A program made the position numbers and the translations under genes. The notes beneath the pieces were generated by a model. That model saw only the letters and a program-made list of their open reading frames with translations. It was not told the DNA's origin and did no database searches. Positions 11,001 to 19,939 of a DNA stretch of 37,456 nucleotides are shown piece after piece (position 1 is the first letter of the stretch; every line of letters begins with the position of its first letter). The stretch is from Mnemiopsis leidyi (lineage: Eukaryota > Ctenophora > Tentaculata > Lobata > Bolinopsidae): positions 142,619 to 180,074 of the forward strand of contig JH153133.1 of NCBI GenBank assembly GCA_000226015.1, in the 5' to 3' direction.

Positions 11001-14000
11001 CCCGAAAAATAAGGCAATCGTAAATTACCATCGCAACCTGCCAACAGCCAATAATGCTGCATACAGCGATAGGAACGTGCCAACGCCATTATTCAACCAT
11101 ACTGATATCGCAACTTTGTGTCACTGTGTATGCAACTCAGACAGAGATTTGGACTCAAAAGTTGAAGCTTCTCACAGACGTAGATCTGGGGATATCTGTG
11201 ACTATGATCTTGACGATGACCAAATTGACAATGATGTAGATCCATGTCCCTATTTCAACGGCGACGTAGATGTCTGTAGAGGTTAGTTACTAAGGTGGAG
11301 AATTCTTAGACAGTTTGTGTTTCTCATATCTAATACAGCCGTCCATATCAAGATCGCGAATTAAAACAGCGTACAATATGGAAACTTACGACAATAGATA
11401 AACTTACTAACTTAGATCAACACTTCAGATGCAATAACGGGTCCGGACGCTGATGGGGACGGAGTACCGGACTACTTGGACACTTCACCCTGGAGCGAGA
11501 TCATCGGGCAAAGTGTTGACTTTTTCTGTAAGTTACTTTAATTTTATCGATCAAAGGGACCAATTTCAATGATATCGTTATTTTTGAAACGTCTTTTTGA
11601 AATTTAAACTTGTTTGATGTTTTGAGATAAATATTTCAAACATGGCTTTAATCATAGTCCTTCTGATAATGATTTTCATGTTCCCAATTTAGCTATGAAG
11701 GCACCTTGGAAATCGTTTGTATTTGACGGTGTTAAAAGAGACGAATCTGGCTTTTCTTGGAAGTATGACGACAAAAACGCCAGCTTCTCAAATGAGTTTT
11801 ATCAACTTAGAGAGTTTCCGGCCCCGTTTGTCGGCATCTTGTTCTACAGATCTGACGATGTTGATATATTCGGGACTTGGTTTGTTAAAGGGTGTGTAGA
11901 TCTGAAGTTTTCGTTTCTGAAGAGTTTCGTTTTTAGTATTCTATCCAACCAATTGATTTTTATTCGGAACAGAATTTCTAAAGCAATTTGACTTAAATTT
12001 CAAGAGATACGCCTGGAAACTACATTGGTATAGTATTTGGATTCCAGAGTGCTCGAAAGTTCTTCTTGGTGCAATGGAGAAGGGACCACAAAGCTTACCT
12101 TAATGCAGGTTTGTTTGTTGCTCCGTGATGCGTTGGAACTTTGTTTGTTTGTTGTATTGTTTGTTTGTATGTCTGCAAGTTTGCCAGACAACTTGTTTGA
12201 GCAACATTTTTGCAAAAAATATTCTCATGCAATTCGGACTGATGTTGTAGTTTTTATAATACACAAATAGGATAATATGATCAGCTATAAATAAGTCGTT
12301 ATCCTTCTTTAATGGAATTACCAGTCATTCAACTCTCCTTGAATGAATACTTTAAAAACTTCCGATCCTACGAATTACCGCCTTAAATTTCTATTCATCG
12401 ACTGAAATGGCGATAATTATTAATTATCACAGAAGTAATGTTACATGAGGATGATATATATTTTCTCAAGAGTACCATGAGAAAATTCCTCGGCAATATA
12501 AATTTTGTAAATAATGAAATGTTTTTAAACTAATTAGGGTTTGTACGTAGTTCGATAACACTTCAAAGTAGGTCTAACGGCTTAAAACTGGCCGTGTTAC
12601 GTTTGCTGTGGAGTCCGGGCGACTTCAAGTCCTGTTCCTTGGGAACCAAGGAAGCTCAGTTTCTCGTATGTGCCCAAGAAGAAACCGCCGAATATTAGTA
12701 ACAGCGCATTGCTGTGGTTAGTTAAAGTTATCCCACCAATATGAATGACGGAGATAGACTATGGAAATTTACAAATCACAAATTAACGAACAGTATACGA
12801 ACAAGCAGATTGATAAGTGTAAAATTGGAAGATGCTGACAGACGAGAAAACCAAACCTTTGGCTCGTGACTTAACCTTGTGACGGGGACTAACCATGTGA
12901 CTAACTAACTCTTCACACTACATAATTTAGTATTACATAACTTATAGTATAACATAACTTAGTAGCACATAACTTAATATTACATAAATTTGTCACAGTC
13001 TCTTTTACCCTATAAAACCACGACTACAGGAGGATTACGGGGTCTCCACATTAAAGCAGTACACACCACTAAAGGGGAGCTTATTTTTGGGGAGGCTTAC
13101 AGCGAAATGTTGTGGCACACTGGTTCCCAAGGTTCTCAAAGCACCTTGTTGTGGTACGATAGGAACAAGGTTCCCTGGAGGTTCAACCAGGCTTACAGAT
13201 GGTTCCTCAAACACAGGCAAGTTTAAGTTCGATATTCTGCCAACAATCTTGATGTTTACAATAAGTTAAAATTTAGAATTTGAAAGAATTTAAAATGCAT
13301 ATTAGGGATAAAATATTCCACAGTCCATATTGAAATCCAGGCGTATGCTGGATTTTCGTTGTTGAAGTGCCAGACATCTCACATTGTCAGACATCTAACA
13401 CTCCCCGTATTTTCCCAGACCAAGTGTGAGTGTGTTTGAGCTGGTGGTATACGAAGCTGGGAAAGTTATAATCCAGACCGGTCCCATTCACTACAATAGA
13501 ATACTTGGTGAGGACACAGATTTACTGAAATTCGGGATATACGCGACACGTCCTTTAATCGAGTTATTAGCTGTGAAATTTGGGCCCGACTGATTTACCC
13601 GATTTACCTTATTACCGATACAACAATTTAACCAAATCTAAAACTTGGGTACTCTCTACCTTGGTACCACATTGAAACTCGAAGAATGGCAACACGAATA
13701 ACGAGGTGCTAATTTCAGGAGGCAGTTTTGGAGTGTACGCCTTCAGTCAACCCTTCACGTACTGGTCCAACATCAAGTATCAAGCCAAACCCCGGAGTAA
13801 CCGGGCTCTCAGCCTCTCCTCAACTCCTTCGTAAGTAGCTGACCTGAAGGAGGGTGAGCAGTTAGGGTCCAGTTTGACCAGGCTTGTCGGGAATGTTTTA
13901 GTAGGGGTTCTTGCTATTGTTGGGATGGGAGACTACTTTAGCATCGCAATTTGAAAACATTGTTGATAAATTTGTGATAACTAGAAATTGTGGAATGTTC

Positions 14001-16391
14001 GACCGTCGACGTTAAAATTTATCAATCCAACATTTTCAGGATGATCCCTCTGAATTTCACCCTGCCCAGTGCCCCCACATCCTTCCTCATAAGTCTGTGG
14101 TTCACATTAGACCAGTCAGTCGCCGGACTGATGAGAAGCGGTCCAACTTTCAACTCTTCGATAATATGCTCCCAGGAGAACAAGATATGTATTCGACTAG
14201 TGTTCGACTCCACCATCGATTTTAGACAGAGAGAGTATCAAGTGTCGTTCACGTAAATATCTTTGTTATTGTTGTTTTTAACTTCTGGCAGCCGTATTCC
14301 AAAAAAAGTAGATTTTGATGACCACACATTTTGGATTGTAGATCTATCTGTCTTTACCCGTAAGGATTCCGAAACAAGATTCTGATAAAATGAAATATCA
14401 CAGATTTGGAGAAACTGAAAAAACATTCACCCCGATGGGCGAGTCAAGAGGTTGGACCTACAATTGGAAGTCTCTTGAGTACCGAGAGAAGAACTCTGGA
14501 TATAGTTTACTCTGGGTAAACTTCGCCATTGAGGTAGATACTTACTCAGTCATTTGTAATGTTTATTGTAGTGTGCACACTAGTACTTCACACTAGTTTA
14601 TTGTAGTGTACACACTAGTACTTCACACTAGTTTATTGTAGTGTACACACTAGTAATTCACACTAGTTTATTGTAGTGTGCACACTAGTAATTCACACTA
14701 GTTTATTGTAGTATGCTATACTCTATACACTATTTTAAATCTGTCTAAATCTGTCTAATGTACACACAACACATTACACTCTACAATATTCTATACACTA
14801 CACACTACACACTACAATATTCTATAAACTACACACTTCAGTACATACTACACACTAACTACTACACTCTACACGCTACACAATACACACTACACTCTTC
14901 ACACTACACACTATATTCTACTATACTCTATACACTACACATTGATTTCAAATCTGTCAAAATCTGTCTAATGTACACACTAAACACTACACTCTACAAT
15001 ATTCTATACACTACACATTGATTTTAAATCTGTCAAAATCTGTCTAATGTACACACTAAACACTACACTCTACAATATTCTATACACTACACACTTCAGT
15101 ACATACTACACACTAACTACTACACTCTACACACTACACAATACACACTACACACTAAACACTACACAATACACACTACACACTAAACACTACACAATAC
15201 ACACTACACACTAAACATTACAAACTACACACTACACACTAAACACTATATTCTTCTATACTCTATACGCTACAGTCTACACACTTCAGTACATACTGCC
15301 GACCAGCACAGTCCGTCTGTACATTAACGGTAACCAAGAAATGGAGTATAATGCAGTAGATCCAGCTGACTTTCTAAACACTGATCTGTTTCTGGGAGAT
15401 AGAAACTTTTCTTCTCCCGTTAAGATTGACGAGGTATTGTCTTGAACCTTTGTAAAATTACGAGTATTATGTAGACGAGTTGTTTACTGTTTAATGTTAT
15501 CAAAATGTGTAGTATTAGTAGTATTGAACTTCAGATTGTTCCATCGTTGTTTTTTTCATTTTAATCGATACAGCAATTTGAAAGTATCAAAAACTAAGCT
15601 ATAACAAAAGGAATGTAATAATATGTATATCTATATCTATATGTATATAATAACCTACATTCTCAGCTGCGTGTAGTGAAGGGGAGGCTTGAGAGACCTG
15701 ATGAGTTAGGAACATTAATAAGTGATCCTCAGCTGGAGAAGTACCGAGCTCAACAGAGAATACTCCTCTGGTATGATATGAACGAGGATATGTCCTCTGA
15801 TACGGTTCGTTAATTTCTGTTTAATCGATATTAACCTTTCTTTGTGACTGTCACAGAGGCATAAGAACAAAATTGTTGAATTAATATTAATTATCTAACT
15901 CAAATAGTGTGATCAATTTGCAATAGTTTAAACTCAATGTTACATTGTTGAGATTGACAAGTCGACTTTTAAACTTATGTCATTCTGTTTTGTTATGGTC
16001 AAAATATCAATTATCAGGGATTGTGTCGACATTCCTCGACCTTTTTTTCCATCGATCTTAATGATGAATAAAACGAATATTTCAGCTGGTAGATAAAAGC
16101 GGAAATGGGTTTCACTCAAAGCTGGAGGACCCCACAATTCGCACAAGCTCTAGATCTGAAAGTTTTCTCTACAATTTACAACACAACAAAAACTACCTTA
16201 CCAGCTACATTCACCGCCGACCCTCTCACGCCGAACATGATGGTTCTTACCAGGATTCCGATCTAGGTGCTACTGATGATTTTGAAACAGTTTCTTCGCT
16301 ATTTTCAGCCAGTCCTCGTCCTGGAAATTCAACGGGTGGTATTCGAAAAAGACGGAAACGGAGGCATGCAAGCATGCATTCTGAATTATGA
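1065..16391 (+). CDS. Giant secreted LRR-FN3-fibro-slime-cadherin-EGF-thrombospondin-LamG protein (22 exons)
   Basis: Predicted extracellular-matrix or secreted adhesion glycoprotein of 2,838 aa with an N-terminal signal peptide and no later membrane span. Exons: 1065-5090, 5436-7049, 7227-7347, 7524-7634, 7770-7868, 7979-8059, 8356-8483, 9894-10054, 10410-10530, 10723-10915, 11141-11281, 11429-11527, 11693-11891, 12005-12108, 13030-13216, 13419-13507, 13719-13830, 14040-14252, 14404-14533, 15290-15433, 15667-15804, 16086-16391. The lengths sum to 8,517 nt, divisible by three, and every join agrees in phase. Introns after exons 2 and 15 use GC-AG. Domain order is LRR (about 80-1020), FN3, fibro-slime-like, two cadherin-like repeats, GCC2/GCC3-like, EGFs, TSP3 (about 2020-2300), TSP C-terminal (about 2270-2530), LamG-like, polybasic tail. 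TSP3 and TSP-C make it a thrombospondin-superfamily member. No AATAAA was seen in the 400 nt after the stop. Exon 9 has alternative acceptors. Confidence 0.9.
5436..7049 (+). CDS. Exon 2: fibro-slime end, two cadherin-like repeats, GCC2/GCC3-like Cys-rich region, TSP-type EGF
   Basis: It begins after ATATCTTTTCAG in phase 0. The first ~40 codons ([20 protein letters not shown]) fit the FFAERHxxxSxFRIE end of fibro-slime domains. Two cadherin-like segments follow. The first ends in [10 protein letters not shown] and contains an LDYR..Y..L.V.Y motif. The second has [17 protein letters not shown] and [16 protein letters not shown]. From about 6400 a CxxCEAGYYC start opens a GCC2/GCC3-like series of closely spaced Cys. 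An EGF with [11 protein letters not shown], typical of thrombospondins, ends the exon. The frame stays open to 7148, but the EGF needs its last Cys from exon 3, so I end the exon at AAG|GCATGT, a GC donor. Confidence 0.82.
7050..7226 (+). other. Intron 2, GC-AG type
   Basis: The donor is AAG|GCATGT and the acceptor is CCCCCTGGCAG|GTTTGTAGA. Using it gives [12 protein letters not shown], the standard end of one EGF and start of the next. The nearby GTATAT at 7054 would put TAG in frame after the join. Confidence 0.6.
7227..8059 (+). CDS. Exons 3-6: EGF modules
   Basis: Exons 7227-7347, 7524-7634, 7770-7868 and 7979-8059 each carry part or all of an EGF-like module. Two DINEC calcium-binding motifs are visible ([16 protein letters not shown]), along with CxxCPDGYSG and CFCDTGFAG endings. 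All internal joins are phase 1, the usual phase for shuffled EGF exons. Intron 7635-7769 (GTAATT...CTATTAG) is 135 nt long with no in-frame stop. I treat it as spliced because joining HNRIG to EPPECGDC restores normal EGF Cys spacing. Confidence 0.82.
7365..7491 (+). repeat. Triplicated 42-43-bp repeat in intron 3
   Basis: Three copies of a unit beginning GATATTTCTAGA and ending CTGATGTTGTTATTT. Each copy joins a CTGAT branch-site-like motif and a T-rich stretch to TTTCTAG, so it carries a credible 3' splice site. The real acceptor of exon 4 is further on, at 7523. Confidence 0.7.
7635..7769 (+). other. Intron 4, stop-free and a multiple of three
   Basis: Donor ATCG|GTAATT; acceptor preceded by TTCTCCCCACTATTAG. 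It is 135 nt long and in frame with both exons, with no stop. Retention would insert 45 residues in an EGF loop. Confidence 0.6.
8356..11527 (+). CDS. Exons 7-12: thrombospondin type-3 calcium-binding repeats
   Basis: Exons 8356-8483, 9894-10054, 10410-10530, 10723-10915, 11141-11281 and 11429-11527. They encode the Asp-rich series DxDxDGxxD, GDxCD and DNCP that wraps calcium in thrombospondins. It opens with [12 protein letters not shown] and [11 protein letters not shown], as canonical TSPs do. The set appears shorter or more degenerate than the canonical array. One DNCP is DNCW (exon 10). The exon 11 start ([20 protein letters not shown]) departs from consensus, so its exact acceptor is less certain. 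Exon 9 is taken from 10410 because that gives [20 protein letters not shown], a good match to the DNCPxxxNPGQ consensus. Confidence 0.85.
8484..9893 (+). other. Intron 7 (1.4 kb), possible inserted element
   Basis: It separates TSP3 exons with matched phase 0. It holds a minus-strand open frame of 104 codons (8917-9231) without recognisable homology and a GC-richer patch (8740-9000) unlike the surrounding AT-rich intron. An unidentified repeat insertion is possible; I see no terminal repeats or target-site duplication. Confidence 0.35.
10203..10427 (+). repeat. 39-bp minisatellite across an intron-exon junction
   Basis: Five to six copies of a 39-bp unit (13 codons) with motifs CTCCTAACACAG and ACCCTGCTAGCTACAAC. 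Each unit contains CTAAC (branch-site-like) and, about 20 nt later, CTGCTAG|C. Possible acceptors therefore fall at 10215, 10254, 10293, 10332, 10371 and 10410, exactly 39 nt apart and all in the same phase. Acceptor 10410 gives the TSP3 consensus. Earlier ones would add one to five copies of a 13-residue Pro/Ser/Asn/Tyr peptide. Confidence 0.88.
11693..13830 (+). CDS. Exons 13-17: thrombospondin C-terminal (L-lectin-like) domain
   Basis: Exons 11693-11891, 12005-12108, 13030-13216, 13419-13507 and 13719-13830. Recognisable TSP-C blocks in order are [81 protein letters not shown] and [17 protein letters not shown]. These align in sequence with the well-known GTFxVNT, FGYQxSxxFYVVMW, ALWHTGxTxxQVRxLW, YRWxLxHRP and GxFxFSQ blocks of thrombospondins. 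The join 13216/13419 uses a GC donor (CAG|GCAAGT). The intron 12109-13029 is the longest here and holds an ACATAACTTAGTA-like repeat. Confidence 0.9.
12109..13029 (+). other. Intron 14 with short repeats
   Basis: TTTGTTTG-rich start (12109-12185). Near 12900-12990 there are four degenerate copies of an ACATAACTTA(G/A)TA unit. A 15-nt perfect hairpin-forming segment, CCTTGGGAACCAAGG, lies near 12637-12652. No coding exon was seen. Confidence 0.5.
14040..16391 (+). CDS. Exons 18-22: LamG-like domain and basic C-terminal tail
   Basis: Exons 14040-14252, 14404-14533, 15290-15433, 15667-15804 and 16086-16391. A concanavalin-like/LamG fold is suggested by [30 protein letters not shown] and [13 protein letters not shown]; the last two resemble the IGxxxxxxGxIDEVRIYxRAL ending of LamG_3 domains. 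A second start-like motif, [15 protein letters not shown] followed by [15 protein letters not shown], resembles the opening strand of another LamG domain that is not continued. The final 40 residues are low-complexity and include a basic run ([11 protein letters not shown]), then TGA at 16389-16391. Confidence 0.78.
14561..14714 (+). repeat. 35-bp tandem repeat in intron 19
   Basis: Four full copies and one partial copy start at 14561, 14596, 14631, 14666 and 14701. The unit contains GTGCACAC or GTACACAC, ACTAGTA and TTCACACTAG, with internal short palindromes. Confidence 0.85.
14756..15289 (+). repeat. TACACACT-type satellite reaching the exon 20 acceptor
   Basis: Degenerate TACACACTACACAC-rich array with longer reiterated blocks. 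The string CACACTTCAGTACATACT, whose CAG|TAC is the true acceptor at 15289/15290, also occurs with its AG at 14840-14841 and 15098-15099, so the array holds two decoy copies of the splice site. Confidence 0.8.
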
Positions 16392-18795
16392 ATGCGAAAA
16401 CGATGCATGATACATGGTAGATGCGAACTTATGAACTCTGATTTTTGAACTTTGTTTTTAAAAGTGACTGGAAGATCATTGACGCATGATTGAAGGTAGT
16501 TTAAGCAATGTACTATTTTATGAATTGTATCAATGTATATTAATTTTCAGACTTGCAGAAACTCTTTTCAATTAACTATTTGAAGTCTCTCGAGAACATT
16601 TTATTCGATTTTTAATTATTCGATGTTAACGCTAGTTTGTAGTTTTGTTTAATTCCATATTATATACCATTCACTTTCAATTATTCACTTTGGATACTAA
16701 ACGACGTAGAAGCAAACTCAAACAAACATATTTATAATTTTTACTAGATTAAGAGTGACAAATTCCAAATGCAGACAAATACTATAATTTTCAAATTAAA
16801 AAGTCGATCTACCTATTCAACCGAAAAACACGCATTATACTTAGCTGAGCTGATCAAAAAGGTTGGTATAGCCCAACAATTCATTTATTCCCGGAATTTC
16901 GCTCTTCTGGTAGTCGCTAGTCCGTCCAGAACTGCACCAACACCTCCACTTATAGACATCAACAAATTAAAGAGAGCCGAAGACTCTTCCATCAAGCTGT
17001 TTTATATTTCACCCCAATTTTCGTACAAGCTAAATGTGCTGAAGATAGCCAAATTAAGCACACCAGCACCACCAACCCCAATTAGAAGATACCCTATCTC
17101 ATAGGATAAAGGGAATGCCGAAAATTCAGAGGTACATCCAAAAGCCAGAATAGCTGGACAACACAAAGCACGAAATTGTTAATAGCATTGCAGATTCCGT
17201 TATCATTTTTCTTTTGCAACAAAAGCAATATCTTTCTCAGTCATATTTCGATCCCCCCGCCATGATGACATCATCACAATCAGAAACCTCCCCCCAGCCA
17301 AAATAACAACATTTTCTCTCATTTTGATCATAAACTCAGTTTGGACACAGTATTCCACTAAATTTCAGCTTAATAGAGATAACTTAACAATATGATTAGT
17401 TATTTACTTAAAAATTAATCTTCTGAATTTTAAATTTTGAGAAAAAGTATGGAATATTTTTTAAATTTGAGGAATCGTCTATTGAACGTAGGAGTTGATT
17501 AATGAAAAGTAAAGTGCCGTTTGCATAGCTTATTCCTATATCCTAAGAATATTCACTTGAAAGCGTCCTAAAGCCCAGATCCACTGTCCCAGTGTCCCAA
17601 TGTTGGCTCTATTTTTTGGACTCATTTGCTGTAGCACGCAACACAGAAATTATATGGCAAAGATGTAGTTTTTCATTTACTTTGACAAGTTTGCAGTCGG
17701 TGCCGCGCGGTAGTGCGCGTTACAGTGATTATATTTATAATGCGCATGCGTCCGGCCTCGCTCGGCGGTTTTATGACAGATCCAGTATAAACAGATCAAC
17801 ACAGGAATGAGGAAATTCAATTTGCATCAACTAAGACCTCACCTTTGATTGGCCAAAATGCCATAATTACACGTGTTTGTCTTTATTGAGCTGTAATGGC
17901 TGAACGTCAGATGCCGAAATAGAGGACCACAAAAATTTGTTAATCGTTAGACGTCTGGTGAACTTGATAACTTGATTTAAGAATTTCTTGAGGTCAACAT
18001 TTAAGATGGAATAAACTACATATTTTTAGAGTTGAAACAAAGCAAACCCAGTTACTCAGAAAGAATGTTGGGCACGATTGGAGAGAAGTACACTTGACAC
18101 ACACAAAAATAGATCAAAATTAGTTTCATGTCTTGCTATTTCATCTAATATACTCAGTAAAATTTGAACAACCTTGTAAACAAAAACAATCGATTTCGAG
18201 GATTTAACTTCCCCTTGACACCAAACAAAATACACATTTATCAGAAAATCAGAAGTGAAGCTCTTTTAAAATGACGGTCAATTTGTTTCATGTGTCGCTG
18301 TCTGACTCTAAGAGCAGATTTGCAATCACCGATGTGTGAATAGAAAAATGTATGCCATGTCATTTTTAGACTCATTGACTCGTAAACCCTGCTTAAAAAT
18401 TTCAATAAACCGTCAAAAACGCTCACGAACAAACGGCAAACAGATCTATATGGAGTCATTAAAATTAAACGAAAAGATAAATAAATAAGTTAGGAAAGAG
18501 ATTAACAATAACTATTCACAATAATCACAATTCAATAGCTTACATTTCATTCAAATTGAGGATATTTCACATAACGTACTTCAAAAAACCTGTAAATAAT
18601 CCATGTGCACTGCGATGGGATAGCAAATAAAGGAAAAATAAACAATGTTTAAATATGCTGCACGAAAATCATATATTTGAACAATTTTGCTGATGGTAAC
18701 CCACCGCTGGCCTCTTACTTCTTTATACAAGTCAAGCCATGATCAAACTGTTAAACTAATCGCTTAAATTAAAAGAGTGGTTCCTTTGTATGCCG
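16392..18795. other. Intergenic, no confident gene
   Basis: AT-rich. A 111-codon plus frame (16769-17104) looks like a shadow: the opposite strand has two short Gly/Val-rich frames with a similar GGVGAVL-like core (about 16903-17010 and 17011-17105) and a third stretch (about 17215-17332). None joins into a gene. A small GC-rich island at 17700-17765 contains TGCGCATGCG (17741-17750), close to the NRF1 consensus. A promoter there is possible but unsupported by an adjacent gene. Confidence 0.4.
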
Positions 18796-18995
18796 CTAAA
18801 TGTGGAAATTGTCCCCGTGTAAAAGTTCGGCAAACATTTTAGACATTTTCATCCGAGCCTGCCACGCCATATCATTGGCCCAGTAAAAGTATCTAAAGAA
18901 TATGTTTTCTTGGTTTTGACCGACTGACTCATCGACAAAAATTGGAAAAGGATTTTGACGCTTTAGGATTTTGTTAATGTAAACCAGACGTTTAT
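18796..18995 (-). CDS. Candidate 3'-terminal exon of an unidentified minus-strand gene
   Basis: On the minus strand, CTCAG at 19000-18996 is followed by 2 nt and 65 codons, then TAG (18798-18796). The peptide looks like real protein, with balanced charge, three Trp and segments such as PFPIFVDESVGQNQEN and FFRYFYWANDMAWQARM. There is no Met-initiated frame, so it would be a terminal exon entered in phase 1. The pyrimidine tract before its acceptor is weak. I found no upstream exon with matching exit phase, and it may or may not belong to the gene at 19940-22817. I do not recognise the family. Confidence 0.3.
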
Positions 18996-19939
18996 CTGAG
19001 CCTTATATTTGTTGAAAGTTGGTTGAATTTAATCACGTTTTGTACTGCCTTCCTCGAAATGAGAGCCAAATAAATTATACTTATAGTACAACACTAACAA
19101 ATATCAGGTTTCTCTTTTATGTTCAATAAATGATTAATAAATCTCTGCTATTTCAAAAAAGGCAGCTGCTATGCAGATTTTCCTCAATAATGGGACAATT
19201 TCTTTCATTAAATTCTCTAAATCTAAACAGTAAACTCCATCGTCAAAACTATATACTTTAAATGGACTCAAATCTCAATTTGAGTTTATTCGAACAATTC
19301 AACTTTCTTGAAACGTTCGAAAATCATATTCGGCTAATTAAAACTGATAGTTTACAATTTATCTATAATTTTGATCGAACTGAAAGTTTTAAAGTATTAA
19401 AATTCTCCGACTTGACTAACTTAATAACGATTAGGAATAAACATTTGGCAAAAACCAGATGAGTAATAACAAATGTCTAATTTTAAGGATAGGGCCAAAT
19501 TATGGCACCGGGGGATGGAAGAAAATCTTTTAATAAAGGCCCGATTTTTGAAGACTTCTAGATAAAACATGATCAATGAACTCAAAACAAGGGAATCAAA
19601 AATAATAACTACGTGCATGAACAATAAAACACAATGCTGAAACTTATCTATTCGTATAGCCGATTAGGTAAAGGAAGCTCATAAATCATTATACTGATTA
19701 CTGAACAATTCGAACTAACGCTGAAAGAAAATGTCTGCGACGAACTTTTCTATCAGAACCATAGTTCCATCAACCCTGATAAAAGAATGTCAAGTTGAAA
19801 TTTGTCGTTAAAGTTAAAGGTTCGAGACATCTGGAAAGGACAGAACGCTCTTTTCTGACCACTTCCGGGATTCCGTCTAGAGAGAAAGGAGGGGGGTCGG
19901 AGAAGGGTGGAAAGCTGCTGATAGTGGGAAACCGCGATA

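Noticed and set aside
14758..15021. 87-codon Tyr/Thr/Leu frame
   Set aside because: Translation of the TACACACT satellite in intron 19.
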